Below are positions 1 through 11,929 of a stretch of DNA of 64,000 nt, one piece after another. Positions within the stretch are counted from its first letter, which is position 1, and every line of letters begins with the position of its first letter. The notes beneath the pieces were generated by a model. That model was not told the origin of the DNA and made no database searches. It was given only the letters and a program-made list of their open reading frames with translations. A program made the position numbers and the translations under genes. Source of the DNA: Symbiodinium natans (Eukaryota; Sar; Dinophyceae; Suessiales; Symbiodiniaceae); the NCBI GenBank assembly GCA_905221605.1, contig CAJNDS010002594.1, positions 171,001 through 235,000 on the forward strand. Direction: 5' to 3'.

Positions 1-52
1 ATGCGTACCATTCTTGGTAGTCGTAGGTATTGTGGACATTTCTTCAGTCTGC

Positions 53-214
53 CTCCTTGAAGCTACGAGATGCCACTGCCAGCTTCTTCTCCGCCTGCAC
101 ATTCATGTCGCTAACCAGCATATTCAGCACACTCAGAAACAATTGATGGGCCTCCAAGCTTGGAAGAACCTCTACTGTCGCATCAATTTGGCTGCGCAGT
201 TTTGCAGCTGCGGC
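53..214 (-). CDS. Long helical exon at the left edge
   Basis: A 162-base exon candidate (54 codons, phase 0 at both ends), AG/G acceptor at 214 and GC donor at 53. It encodes AAAAKLRSQIDATVEVLPSL, then a mostly helical stretch with LFLSVLNMLV and ends KKLAVASRSFKE. This is the longest exon seen in the left half, has no low complexity, and reads like a folded domain. It may belong to the kinesin tail or to the next minus-strand gene. Nearby frames at about 345-303 (RWEETTQKCTELS) and 633-564 (MFIGHMSQTLLLSKKHVETE) may be further exons. Confidence 0.5.
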
Positions 215-639
215 CTGAGAAATGCATGTCGGAATCGGTCCACGCAGTTGCGGTCACTGCGGAAAAAGCGCTCAGCATTCAGTGCTGGGTAATGGCCTCT
301 TGGCTGGCCGAACTTGTGGAGAGTTCCGTGCACTTCTGCGTGGTTTCCTCCCACCTCTGCCGGGCCTGAATGGGAGGACTGCTGCCAAAGCCGTTCGAAT
401 GTGCAACAGGTACAACCGACATGTACCAAAGATGCCGAGCCTTTGCAAACACGTTTGCATGCACTAGGTTTTGTGCTCTTCGTCTTGGTTGTGGTGTGAT
501 ATTCCGATAAACCCAGATCGAGCGAAAGCACGCCAACCATAGCAGACAACGAACGCGCACTGCGATTCAGTTTCCACGTGCTTCTTCGACAGCAGCAACG
601 TCTGCGACATGTGGCCGATGAACATCTCCAAATTAAACA

Positions 640-2500
640 TCCGAACCGAAGCCGTTCAGGTCTACGTCTGCTACGAGTAGTCTTGCAATGTAACTCTATA
701 GTGCATGCAGAATGCAGAATGCCAAGCTGCTTCCCGGGACTGATCGGAAGCGACCCCGGCCCAGACCCCTCCCTCTAACCCTTCGCACAGACCCTTATCA
801 TCCCTTATCCCCCACTCCCCCACCCCCCCAACCACCCCCGCGCTCCCCCCAAAACCCCTACCCTTTGCACTCTTGAATGATACGGTCGAGCGCTTGCCGC
901 CTGTTGCCTGTTTGCTTGCCCTGCTGCTCTGCGCCTGGACAATTATATCTGGAGTCAAAAGAAATCAAATATAGTTAAGAAAAAGTGAGGTAAAGATGTC
1001 TTCAATAAAGCAAGATGACAAAGATGATAACCATGATACCATATAATGATCAGATTTTAATGATGGTAAAACAATGGAAAAGGTTACAAATGATAAGGCT
1101 GATAAGAAAGAGGATAAAGACGATAAACATGATGATAAAGATGATAGAAATACGATAGAAAAGATGATAAAGATGATTTAAAAAAAAAACAGTGATAACG
1201 ATTATAAAAAAAAGACTCGCAAGATGATAATAAACATGAACAACAATGAGAAAGACGAAAAAATGATCTAGATGGTAAGAAAGGTTATTAAGATGTCATA
1301 ACTTTTCATATGATGTCGTGCTCAAAGCCTTAACTCGATATGATACTGGGAGACTGGGAGAGCGCTTTGAGGAAGCTTCCGGAGTGGAGGGTTTGGTTGG
1401 GAGAGTTTCGGAGTGGAGGGTTTGGGTTTAGGGTTGGAGGGGGGCAGTCGGTTTACTTAATTCATGCAATTTATTTGCTTAGTGTATTTAGGTTGATTAA
1501 CTCAATTAACTTAATGAATTTAAGTCATCAAGTTCATTTAAGTCATTCAATTACTGTGGTTAGTTTACTTACTTGAGGCAGTGAAATTCATTGCTTAAGA
1601 CTTATTTTTCTCGGGGCCGGAAATCTGGCGTCCAGACAATATAGGAATCCAGAGGCTCATGTAATGTTTTTTGAAGAAATTAGTCAACTTAATGGAACGC
1701 CTATTGAATGTTTAAATCCCACTCTTCAGTTTATTTATTCTATGGAGCAAGAAGATTTAAACAATTTAGCAGAACGTCATCTTAATTGTTGAAACCATAC
1801 TTCTCAATTCAAGATTTTATATTCGAAAGCCAGATTTAAACAACTTAGTAGAACGCCGATTAAACTAGTTGCCCTACTCTTCAATTTAAATGATGAATCG
1901 GCGTTCTAAAGAACTATCTAACTTGCTTGAACCTTTAACCTAGTTAAATTATTTTACATTGGTCGAAATCCTTGTAAAGCTTTGCAGAAATTACCTTTCC
2001 TCATCGAAAGATGGTATGCCAAATCGCCAGGACGCTGTTGTGGACGCTTCCGCCGATGGAGTTGTTGGTTCTGGTGGTGGCGTAGGCTTGCAGTCATGGT
2101 ATCGAGGTGCAGAGATGCCCCTCGCATTGATGATATTTGATGATTTGGATGGCTGGCGCAAGAAAGAATGCGGTGCACTTCATTGTGTTGCCGACATGTC
2201 GGCGTCTACAATGTGTCTTCTTTTCTCAGTTCTTGATTTGGTTCGACAGCCGGCACTTCCATTCGCACCAGATGACTTGACATGTGCAGTGGCTGGACAC
2301 ATTGTCTGGATGAAACACTATTCCATGATGCCTGTTTTCGTGGAACGATTGCGATGCTTTCAGTGGTGAGCTATGGCTTTTTGTTTGTACTCACTCCCAC
2401 GTACAGCATCTTTGGAACCTGTGCTTTCTTGAGTTGGTGTGCTCGCTTGGAAATTCGTGACGGCCGCAGCAAACATGAACTTTGTTTCCGGCCATGTTAC
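640..2500. other. AT-rich spacer or intron without a recognised gene
   Basis: From about 960 to 1320 the sequence is a degenerate run of GATGATAAAGA-type words. From 1440 to 1960 it is AT-rich, with TTAATTCAATTTA-type words and telomere-like GGGTTTAGGGTT near 1424. A 137-residue plus-strand frame at 1959-2369 has no recognisable motif. I see no supported coding exon here. Confidence 0.4.
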
Positions 2501-2633
2501 CACATGTTCACCGAACTAAGCTTGGCCTAAGTCAACCTTCTGGCTTGAAAGCAAACAAAAAGAAAACCGTGCAGAAGCCCATCATCAAGTGTGGATGCCA
2601 GGATTTGATTCGTTGAGAAGCCAGCACGTGAAC

Positions 2634-2740
2634 CTTCGCTGTGTGCTCTCGCTGCGCGCTCTCGCGGCGCGCTCTCGCTTGTACTCGAGACTGCTCTTTG
2701 CGTCTGCTCTTGGCATCTGGATCGACGTGAGGCTGCACAA
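2634..2740 (-). CDS. Probable tail exon, Arg/Glu-rich
   Basis: The minus-strand frame reads DAKSRRKEQSRVQARARR then ESAQREHTAK up to a GT donor in phase 0 at 2634. Composition is Arg/Glu/Gln-rich and helical, like the other tail exons. The acceptor is ambiguous, with several AGs between 2716 and 2745. Part of the sequence is a GCGCGC-rich imperfect repeat (CTCGCGGCGCGCTCTCGC), so some of the charge pattern may come from repeat structure. Confidence 0.35.
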
Positions 2741-3246
2741 GCGGCACAGGCTGCACACACTCCACCTGTGTCGACTCTGGGAAAAAGGCCGTCAGCGAGC
2801 CGAAACCCAATACTAAATATTCTCCCATCGCACTGCAACATACAACAGCTGGATATTTACCGTTAACTTCGTCCGTTGATAATTAAATAAAGGCGTTTTA
2901 AGGAGCTAAAATCTCAAACCCTCAACACTAAGCCCCATCAACCCTCCTACGCGTGCCGGCGATCGCTCTCTACATGTGCAGGTGGGTTTGAAGTATAGGT
3001 TATATTGCATGTGGTTCTAAAAGAAAAGCTTAAGCAAATGTTGAACATGCTGCCATTTAACGAAACTCAGGGCCTTGTTCAGGGACTCTCGGTGAGGTTC
3101 CATGAGGCGCTGCCACACGACACGGCGCCTTATGATTCCAGAGAGGAAGCACCTCCAGGTGGAGAGCGTAAAAAGACCAATGTTTGAAAAGGATGCCATA
3201 TATGACTATATATGCCATCTCTACATATATATCTCCATGCAGACGC

Positions 3247-3326
3247 CTCTGTTTTCGCAGATCACGCGACGCTCTCCGGATGTCCTGCATTTGTTGCTGA
3301 TGCTGAAGCTCTTGCTCCCGCAGTTC
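3247..3326 (-). CDS. Kinesin tail: coiled-coil exon (ELREQELQHQQQMQDIRR)
   Basis: An 80-base exon candidate (26 codons plus two bases), AG/G acceptor, GC donor. It encodes ELREQELQHQQQMQDIRR followed by ASRDLRKQ, a Gln/Arg/Glu-rich helix typical of coiled coils. It could follow the 3540-3485 exon; the GC donor of one and the AG/G of the other are phase-compatible. Confidence 0.55.
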
Positions 3327-3484
3327 CTGAGCGCAACACACGTAGAGAGCCGCTATCGAATGGTCAACTCATAGCCATGAGACCTCTCGTTCCTTCTGAA
3401 GCTCGGACTCCATCTTCCGTACCTAGACTCGGCAATCCGCAGCAAAGCAGTTCATGCAGCCTGCCACAGCCTGAACTGACCAGC

Positions 3485-3540
3485 CTGTTGTGAATCTGCT
3501 TCTACTTCTTTCTGAGCTTCTTCCAGGCGCTTCTGCTTGC
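3485..3540 (-). CDS. Kinesin tail: coiled-coil exon (KQKRLEEAQKEVEADSQQ)
   Basis: A 56-base exon candidate with AG/G acceptor and GC donor encodes KQKRLEEAQKEVEADSQQ. It is strongly helical and charged. A second reading about 100 bases upstream in coding order (FQGEVRKAA, near 3650) may be a neighbouring exon. Assignment to the kinesin gene is by strand and style only. Confidence 0.5.
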
Positions 3541-4540
3541 CTTTTTCACTGTGCAAGGGACTTTGCATGCCCAAAGGCTCTGCCAAGTGCCCTATAATGC
3601 ACAATTGCCTTCGAGGCGGCCCAGCTGCTTTTCGAACTTCGCCCTGGAACAGGACGCTGCAAATTGCGATCCACACTGACCGCTCACTTCTCTACTCCAT
3701 CGACATCTGGGCCTTATGCAAGAGATGCGCATGTCGCAGGAATCAATGACCTGAACACATCTCGGCATGCAGGATGGCACGATAATGCGGCGAGCCTTGA
3801 ATGACAAGCTTCAGACACTTTCAGACAACGACACTACAAGCTTGAAAAAGCAGCGCCCTCACAACAAACATTGCGGCACTGATCCAGCGGATCACTCAGC
3901 AGGTTACATAAAACAAAACAATGAAACTGAAATTCCGTGCAGCGAATGAGCAGATTCGACAAAACACAGAGCATAGTAGAAATAGAGTGGAAAGATGAGC
4001 GCCCTTCCCTCCCCAGTGTTGTTGATGTCTGACCAAGGAGAGGAATAATGGGGTCGATGACTCTCGACAAGTGGTGGGGCTATTGGGGTGCCGGGGGGGA
4101 GTGGGGGGGAATGGATCTCGGTGAGATCTTTGCTGTCCTGCCGGGTTCTGAACCTGTTTGAACACATCCTGCCATGGCGTCCCAAGGTGCCTTCGAAGGG
4201 AAACAGACAGGGCATGGGACGGGTGCGTGACACGTGACACGGACTGCTAGCACCTGTGAGCACGAAGAGAACGTGCGGGATTGATTCATCCTCCCACATA
4301 TCGGTGAGGAAACCGGTATCGCAAAAGCCGATGCGCTGGTAGCACGGATGTTCACTGCGCCCCCCTCTCCCCCCCCCTCCCCCCACTCCCAACCGAGGCA
4401 AGGCGAAGCAACGGGTCAACTACCATACCCACACATCGAACATAGCATCTTCGACCTTTGCCACCACTCAACCCATCGCAAAATCGCAATGAGAATGATG
4501 GTACTCCAAGTTGTGAAGCGCGAAATGATTCGACCGAGGC

Positions 4541-4727
4541 CTCGGTCAACGTCTTCCGCTGCTCAAGCATTTGCGACAGCCGCCTGTGGCGATCTGTAAC
4601 GCTGTTTCATTCAGTTGAGCTGGGCCCAGGCCCATTGCAAGACAGCATAAGTCATCCAGCAAGGCCTCTCCAGCTCCTGGATATCTTCGTCGAGAGCTGC
4701 TCGCTCGTGACTCGCTTTCTCCCTTTC
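4541..4727 (-). CDS. Kinesin tail: two joined coiled-coil exons
   Basis: Exons 4727-4666 (EREKASHERAALDEDIQELE, ending in AG, GC donor) and 4583-4541 (RLSQMLEQRKTLTE, starting with G, GC donor) join in phase and restore an Arg codon. The combined sequence is a proline-free heptad coiled coil. The 82-base intron has AG/G acceptor style. This is one of the better-supported tail junctions, because the phase constraint is met on both sides. Confidence 0.6.
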
Positions 4728-6021
4728 CTGAGGCCGCATCTCACATCATTTCACAAAATCCGAACCAGGGAATCTGGGCAGCAGCACGGCAGTATCGTCT
4801 ATCGTCTGCTGGTCGATTGCTTCTGTAACCTGCAGAGTGTTCGCAGATGTTGATAGTTCAGAAGTGTCAAAGTGCATTTCCATGTTAGTAGGAATAAGGT
4901 GTGGCATTCACATGCGAGCCTGCTGCCACTCTTCCTTTAAGTTTTGCGAGTCCTGCATGCTTTATTGAGAAGGAACCCAATCGTCAAGACATGTCAAACA
5001 GACTTTTCCATCCGCGCGGCATCAGCAGGGCAAGTCACCAGGCAATCTCCCCGGTCCCCCTCGTCCATCATCAGGCCCAAACAAACTTCTGGAGCTGGCG
5101 GAACGCCGGTGCATTCTGGTGAGCTCAATTCCATGACAGCTGACCATGCACAGAAGATTCGAGCACGCGCGCACGTGATTGCCGGCAAGCACGCAAGAAC
5201 GAAGCGGCACAACAGTGAAAAAAATTGACAACACCTTTCACGTGCCCGGATCCCCTGTTCAGGCCATGAGCAGTTGCAAGTATCCACATGGTTCGATACG
5301 AGAATGATGCTGCAAATGTGTCCTTCTCGATGTGGGACTGTGCCAAATCCATCCGTTTCCTGTGCCAACTGCACGGAATGAGGCTACAGGCAGAGTCCCC
5401 AGCAATCAGAATCAATGCAAAGCCACACCTTTCAGCTTCGATGCGAGCCTGCACGCCACCAACATGCACTTGGAGCAGCAATCGGCTTGAAGGCATGCCT
5501 CCTCCGATTGAAGATGACGAAGGCAACGTTCCTCTGTAGCGTGGAAGCCCTGCGAAGTTCTGGGTGAAAGATGGTGAAAGCTCATGTGATGCTCGTCTGT
5601 TGCTAGTGCATCAACAAAGTGCCTCTACTCCTTCCGTGCGTAGAACCTGGAGCTGCAGGGCAGATCAGGGCAGACTTGAAGCTAAGAGAGGCAAAAAATA
5701 GCAAAGATGTCGCGCCTCTGCACGATCCAAAGCTTCGTTGGCTATCGAAACTCGATCCCTGGAATCACGGGACAAGCAAGTGCCTGGAAGCTGACACGCA
5801 GGGCAAGTTTGCGAGCCTGGTGAGGTTCAACAAACTTTCCGTAAAAGCAACCATCTTCTGTGCACCAATGGCTACCTGACAGCTGTCAAGGCTCGAAGCT
5901 TAGGACAACTTTATATCACAAGCCTTGTTCGCCCAGGCAGGCTTGTCAAGCATGAAAGAAGTTACTTTGCTAAGTTCCTGCATTCCACATGCAGTTTTAT
6001 CGGCTGCGGACCTCTTCAAGC

Positions 6022-6183
6022 TCTTTGGAAATCATGTCTTTCAACCCCTGGATTGTGCCATCCAGCGCATCAGCCTTCAAAGTCAAGAGCGTTGTTAAAT
6101 GCGTTTCAAAACACAAAGCCCATGAAACGCAACCCTGATGCCTCCTCAAACTGCTCATTGTCGCACAACTTGTTTTGGTCAGC
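6022..6183 (-). CDS. Kinesin tail: UVR-like helical hairpin, module copy 2 (two exons)
   Basis: Exons 6183-6142 (ADQNKLCDNEQFEE, 14 codons, GC donor) and 6074-6022 (ADALDGTIQGLKDMISK, 53 bases, GC donor, phase 2). Lengths, phases and the core LCDNEQFEE / ALDxTIQxLKxMISK match copy 1 at 9030-8888. Substitutions are mostly conservative (E/D, A/G), which suggests the protein sequence is under constraint. The preceding helical segment near 6300-6240 reads ADFRQRLAKTEVAVSDA. The stop codon a few codons past the exon is skipped by the proposed GC donor. Confidence 0.65.
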
Positions 6184-6786
6184 CTCGAAGGAAACGAAAC
6201 AAACGAAAAAGGGGGCCGCAAGCAATTTTCTTGGAAGTTGGTTTGCGTCTGAGACGGCCACCTCGGTCTTGGCCAATCGTTGCCGAAAGTCAGCGATATT
6301 GTCGGCTGTTTTCTGGCTGGCAGACAGGCACGTAGCCTGCAGCTCCCAACATCAGACCAGAACAAGCTCTAGCCGCCACGGACACATCAAACAGCACCTA
6401 AGCTCGTGAACGTGCTGGTTTCCGTAGAAATCGCGCGCGACCATGCAACAGCGATTCAGAAAGTTCGGACCCCAAAACATCAAACAATCAACAGCCGCAA
6501 CAAGCCAAGAGCAAAATGCACGACTACATGCCTTGGACTTACGTGCTTCTCCGAGCTCCACAAAGCTTTGTGATCGCCCAGCTGCATGTGGTAGACACTA
6601 GAGGCATCATCGGACTCGACTGAGCGTATGCAGGCTCCACAAAAAATTGTTTCGAACCTCTACACCAAACCTACCGTTACACAACCAAGCGGTGCGTCGT
6701 TTTTGCATAAATGCGAGGCCATGGTCCAAGAGCAGGCCCACCTGGCTAGACTGGCTAGACTGGCTAGAGCCCGTTTGTGTGCGAGC

Positions 6787-6914
6787 CTGCGCTTCCAGCA
6801 AGCGATGCTGCTCCTGCTGTAACAGAACGTGCAGGAGTATGCAGAAGTAGCTCGGACAGCTTGGACCCTGATTTGCGACTCCTTGTCGCTGTCATTCAGC
6901 TGCTCTTCCAGCCA
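6787..6914 (-). CDS. Kinesin tail: short coiled-coil exons
   Basis: Two small exon candidates: 6914-6867 (WLEEQLNDSDKESQIR, 16 codons, GT donor) and 6813-6787 (EQHRLLEAQ, nine codons, AG/G acceptor, GC donor). Both are phase 0 and highly charged, as expected for the stalk. They lie between the Pro-rich and UVR-like parts of module copy 2. Confidence 0.5.
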
Positions 6915-7124
6915 CTGACGCACACCCGCAGCATTGAACCTGATACTGCCATGCAGACGTTCGGGCGAGCATGGTACAAACAAGAGCCACAAGCACGAGC
7001 AGGCGTAGTAAGCCCATCGCGCCCGGTGCAGCTTCTCTTGCCTTGATCTGGGTGATGGCTACTGCATCCACAAAGTCAAACGTGGAACACACACGGAGAA
7101 TGCACCCTATGCACCAGCGTGAGT

Positions 7125-7385
7125 TCGACACGGAGACGGTGCTGGCTCAGGCGGCGGGGGTGGCTTGACCTGTGTCGTGCAAGGGTGCCGCATGGCGCCG
7201 CATGGCGCCGCATGGCGCCGTATGGCGCCGCTGGTCGCTCAACCAGCGCAAAGATGCTCTTACACTTGGGCCTGCAGCGGAAGCCCAGCCGAGAATTGCG
7301 GAGCCGCAACCTGCGGAGGCGCAACCTGCGGAGGAGCCTCCGCAGGCAAGGCCTCCTTCAAAGTGCGCTCGAGGGAGGCCGACCT
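7125..7385 (-). CDS. Kinesin tail: Ala/Pro-rich and Pro-rich exons, module copy 2
   Basis: Second copy of the linker exons. About 7385-7258 reads ERTLKEALPAEAPPQVAPPQ and on to AAPQ; 7169-7125 reads [13 protein letters not shown] behind an AG/G acceptor. Between them lies a 10-base tandem repeat of CATGGCGCCG. Order and sequence match copy 1 (13.3 and 11.97 kb), but the spacing is much shorter because copy 1 carries a GA-rich expansion in the intervening intron. The reading frame is inferred from the pairing of the two copies. Confidence 0.45.
7190..7231. repeat. Tandem repeat, 10-base unit CATGGCGCCG
   Basis: About four near-perfect copies of CATGGCGCCG, one of them with TATGGCGCCG. It sits between the two Pro-rich exons of the kinesin tail module. 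Confidence 0.85.
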
Positions 7386-8887
7386 TGCCAACGCGGCCAT
7401 GACAGCGCATCAGCACTCTTTGCTGCTCAACTTAAGCTCTACGATTCTACGATACGACTCTACGCACGGGAACCTGATCGGGCTCCAATCCAGGAGCCTC
7501 ATGCGACATCCGCAGTAGGGGGCGGACTCTTTGGCTGCCAAAGCAGACTGCGATGATGCCTGTCATTTAAGTTTACTTGAAAGTTGCAACTGCTAGGACT
7601 CGGAAAACCCTGCTGCCAGCAAACATTGCTGTGAAGACTACAACCGATCTCAGCAGAAGCTTGCAATTGCACTTTCAGCAGAGCGCGTGCACTTTCCACA
7701 GATTTTCGGCCCCGACAAGACTTGGACACCGGGACAGGGTGTCTCTTCAGGCAATCAAACGATGAGCTGCATGAGCTGACACCTTAGCTGCCTAGCAAAA
7801 ATCCTGATTGATGCTCAGCTTTGCTTTGTGCGGACCGTCGTGAGCTCCCGCTTGTACGGAATCCTTATGAGATCATGAATGCTATGTTTCAAACGAGTTC
7901 ATATGAATGTCAGTCAGGCCTTAACCCAATTAAATCACAGAATGAGTCCTCAGATGCAATCTATCCTGTCAATATCTTGAATCTTTCTCAAGGCTCTTGT
8001 ACAATTTGCTTGCTCCAACAACGCTTGGGAATTTTCAGAAGGGCGACAAGCGAACAAACTGGCAGCGATATGACTTACAAGCCCATGAACCATCACGGGC
8101 TTGATGGGCTTGATAGTCAACCTGAGTATCAAGTCCGTCAGGTCGAGAACACAGGTTCTTCAGTTGAAATTAAAGGAAAGTTAGAAACAATTCAGCAGTC
8201 GGCCCTTATCTTGTTCAACCAATCTAACATGCGAAACAGGGATGACAAGAATGCTAAATCGAACACGTTTCAAGTTGTGCAAAACACTAAGCAGCTGCCA
8301 CAAGAGTGGCACGCGGCTTGCGCACGGGTGCCCCAATACCACTCACGAAGACAACGTTTTTCAGCCCCAAAAGATGGACCGTTTTGCGCTTGCCATAACA
8401 TTTTGGAAATCCAAGCTTCGCGAAACGTTCAATGATTGATTCTTCCAAAACTCCAAAAGTCCAAGGCTGCTATGACCAGCACTGCCAAAACTTTTCGGTC
8501 TAACGAGTCAAAACCCCAAAACTTCTAAGTAAACCTCGAGAAACTCGAAAAAGCTGGGACTAACCACTCCAATTTTTTTAGACCCCAGCAGATCTCAAAT
8601 CTAAAAAATGAGGGTGCTCATTGAGGGCTTCAGGATTGCCGGCTCGCACTAGCTCCCTGACGCCTCCATAGCCTGTCTGCTTGTTTTCAGTCCTGTATAC
8701 TGCCTGCTGCTTGCTTGTGCTGGGCCTAAAGAGACACATGCACGACATGACATATGTGGGTCGCTCTGTACCTGAATCTAGAAACCAACTTGTCCACAAC
8801 TCTGAAAATGCGAGAAGGCACATTTGCACAATAATAATGGCAAACAAACCGCCAAAAACACTCACAGCACATGGCGCCTCCGGACAC

Positions 8888-9030
8888 TCCTTGGAGATCA
8901 TTTCTTTCAGTGCTTGGATGGTGCAATCCAACGCCTCCGCCTTGACAAACACAATGTAACCACATGCAGTTAACCAACAAAAACGGGCCTCTTCGAACTG
9001 CTCATTGTCACAAAGTCTCTGAAGTTCAGC
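8888..9030 (-). CDS. Kinesin tail: UVR-like helical hairpin, module copy 1 (two exons)
   Basis: Two phased exons: 9030-8989 (14 codons, AELQRLCDNEQFEE, GC donor) and 8940-8888 (53 bases, AEALDCTIQALKEMISK, GT donor, phase 2). Joined, they give NEQFEEAEALDCTIQALKEMI, which resembles the UVR motif (FExAxxLRDxIxxL), a two-helix hairpin used for protein contacts. Just upstream near 9165-9100 a helical reading (ADLQQRLETAEARA) corresponds to ADFRQRLAKTE before copy 2. Exon lengths and phases are identical to copy 2 at 6183-6022. UVR assignment is by motif resemblance only. Confidence 0.65.
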
Positions 9031-10119
9031 CTGAAAAAATGTGACTGCGACAGGCCTGCACTTTATATTGCACTTGACTCGCCCGTTTGTTTTTCTGATT
9101 TTTTGCAAGGCTCTGGCCTCGGCCGTTTCTAAACGTTGCTGGAGGTCGGCGACGCCGACTCCTTTTCCAGAAAGATGGCTGGCCTGGCAACACTCCATGT
9201 CACTGAGTGCGTGAACAATATACATATATCTATAATCAGATCTGCATCCTTCAATTAGCACTCCGCCATGTGACGAACGTCGCTACCCTTTTCCTTACTG
9301 CTGTGCGCAATCCACCGCTCGAGAGGCTCTGCATACCCTGCCTAGTTTCAGCCCGTCCTTCAGTGGAATCATGGGGTATTAACCGGTCGACTGGATTCCC
9401 GAAGCCAGGGGGAATTGTCACAGTGTGACATCCGCAGGTCCCTGTGGACGAAATGCGTGACATACGGGCGACTCCACGAGGCGGCACACGGAGGCTGCCA
9501 GTTTGGCCCGTAACACATGGGCTATAACTTAATTCGTACGTTCGTCGGTTTCTAGATCGGTCTCATAGAACAGTAACTGTAGTCACGCTAGTTTCCCCAA
9601 GCAGAAAGATCAGCTACATGAGCAGCTACATGTGTGGACCTACTGATACTAGTAGTCGGCCGAAGCTTTGTGTCCTAGAGTCAATGCTGCAAATTCAAGT
9701 ACCGAATCAATTAAGTGGCACTTAAGACACAGTTTGGGCTAAAGCGGGAACTCAAGCCACTGCTTCTTGAGGGGTTCTCGTTTAAGTTAAAAGCCGTTGA
9801 TGATTTCAGTCCCTACGTCGGCAATGAAAAGCTTTCGGAGGAGGTAGCAAATATTGGATGGTGGATGATACTGTGAGAAACAATAGTTGCATGGATTGGA
9901 CTTTGGAGCCACTCCGTTAAATTCATGAACATGCGAAACGGCTGCATCAAATTAAGACTGACTGCCCCGCATGTATATACGGTAAAGTTAACAATATATA
10001 GAAAAAAACAGCAAGAATTAAGGCAATAATGTAACTTGGTAGGTACGCATCTAGTGCTGTGATATGGCATTATCAAAAACACACCAAGCAGGAATGCACC
10101 CCATAGGACAACATCCACC

Positions 10120-10430
10120 CCAAAACAGATCCAGGATCCAATATCTAGGATCCAAAACCAAGATCAAAAATCCGAGGTCCGATATCCGAAGCCCAAGACC
10201 CATCCAAAGTTCACAAGATCCCAGCATTTTGAGGCCAAGGATCCAAATCCCAGATCCAACGCCCAAAACCCAAGATCCGCGGTGCAAAATGTTTAGGCCC
10301 AAGGATCCGAGATGCAAGACCTATCTCCCTTGCAGTAGGTCGGGGGGGGGGGGGGGGGTGGCGCTTGCACATTTGCGTATATATGCATGAACCATATATA
10401 TGTATATATATATATATGTATGCTCGATTC
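10120..10430. repeat. GATCCAAAACCC-type degenerate repeat, poly-G and TA tracts
   Basis: From 10126 to 10330 words such as ATCCAAAACC, AAGATCC and CCCAAGATCC recur in irregular tandem. They are followed by a 17-base G run near 10343 and a TATATA-rich tract at 10377-10422. This is low complexity with no coding signal. Confidence 0.7.
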
Positions 10431-10830
10431 CCCCCCCCAAAGATCTATTTCCAGAACCCCAAAGACGCAAAATTAAAAATCTAGCAAAAATCAGGAAACC
10501 CAAAAACAACAATACAAAAAAATGAATCTTTGAGACTCTTGGAAAGATGAAACCAAAAACACCCAAACGAGAAAGAAAACGAAAGAAAACAATAAAACCA
10601 GAAAACAATGCGGGGGTTTACGAAAATGGGGGCCCCTAGTTTAGACGCCCAAATAGTAGGATCCGCGTAAAATAAGGACCCCAACAAGGTGCCCCTAATT
10701 TCGGAAACCTCCATTTTTCAAAACTCTTGCTGTCAGGGATAATCGTTCCCCTTTTCCAAGACTTGTTGGTTCTATTTTTTGTTTGGTTTGGGCGTTTTGG
10801 GTTTCGTCTTTCCAAGAGTCTCAGAGCAAG

Positions 10831-11208
10831 GACGACTTGAGTACGACTAACATGTGCAGTAAACTTTGATTGTAATACAAGCCGTTTTAATTCCATATTA
10901 ACCAAGCTGACGTACTAATGAAGAACCACTTGTATACAATATATCATGTCTGAAGCGCACAATTCGCACAAACAAGCTTGAAAATACAGAACTGTTCTCC
11001 TAGAAACGTAGAATTGTTAAACAACGACGACTTGAGTACAAGTAACATGTGCACTAAATTATGATCAAAATACAAGCAGTTTTCATTCCATAATAACGAC
11101 ATACTGCTGACGTACAAATTAAATACCACTTGTATGGTATATGTTATGTCCAAAACACACAACTCGCACAGACAAAAATAAAAAGTACATGATTCTCCTA
11201 GAAACGTA
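10831..11208. repeat. Two-copy direct repeat, about 195 bases, AT-rich
   Basis: Copy 1 begins at 10831 and copy 2 at 11026, both with GACGACTTGAGTAC. Both then share AACATGTGCA, CCACTTGTAT and end in TCTCCTAGAAACGTA (ending at 11010 and 11208). They are diverged by substitutions and small indels. Neither copy encodes a long frame. Direct tandem duplication is seen; the origin is unknown. Confidence 0.8.
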
Positions 11209-11929
11209 TTACTTGCCTCGTGAAGATCAAAGTACTCGGAAATTCACAAACCTAACGAATCCCGAACCCTCGCAAGAATGTCTTGTGAAGTTTGGACTTT
11301 TGAGTTTTCAGATACAAATAAAGCAGTTTTGCTCAGCAGTTCGTTCTTTTGCTAAAGAAGTAATGCTTGTCAGTGCAACTTATGCAACTTAAGAATACTG
11401 ACGCCATTGCATGACACGTTTGTGCATGCGTGAAAGAATGGCTGACGCTCATAGGGGTAAGACTAAGACTCAACGGGCAGAATGGTTACGACAAAATGAG
11501 GCCCACTGCGTCGACCACGTTCATGCTGCTGGCATCTGTCATTTTTAGTAGCGCGAAAGCAGTTGGAGGACAACACTTTCCCAAACCATTTCCAATGCTG
11601 CCGATGCGAACTGTGACATCGGCTTAGCATCTCTTCAGCCTTCACACAGAAAGTGCAGAAGCCAAACCTTCTGAAGAATTGCTCCGACCTTCGCCCAAAA
11701 TACGATCCCATTCCTACCCCATTGCTCGCAGGTGGCTGTCAAATCTGTCAACGACGCATTCACGCCACATGGCGCTAAGCAAGCCGACCTTGTCGGCATC
11801 ATCGAGCCGGTCTTCTCTAACAAAGTCAAACCTGCTGAAGCGGTTTGATGTTGACCAGAAGACATGCATTGCTCATGAACGAGCAGCAATGAGAATGAGC
11901 AGCAATGAGCGTTGTTTTTGGCGCTTGTA

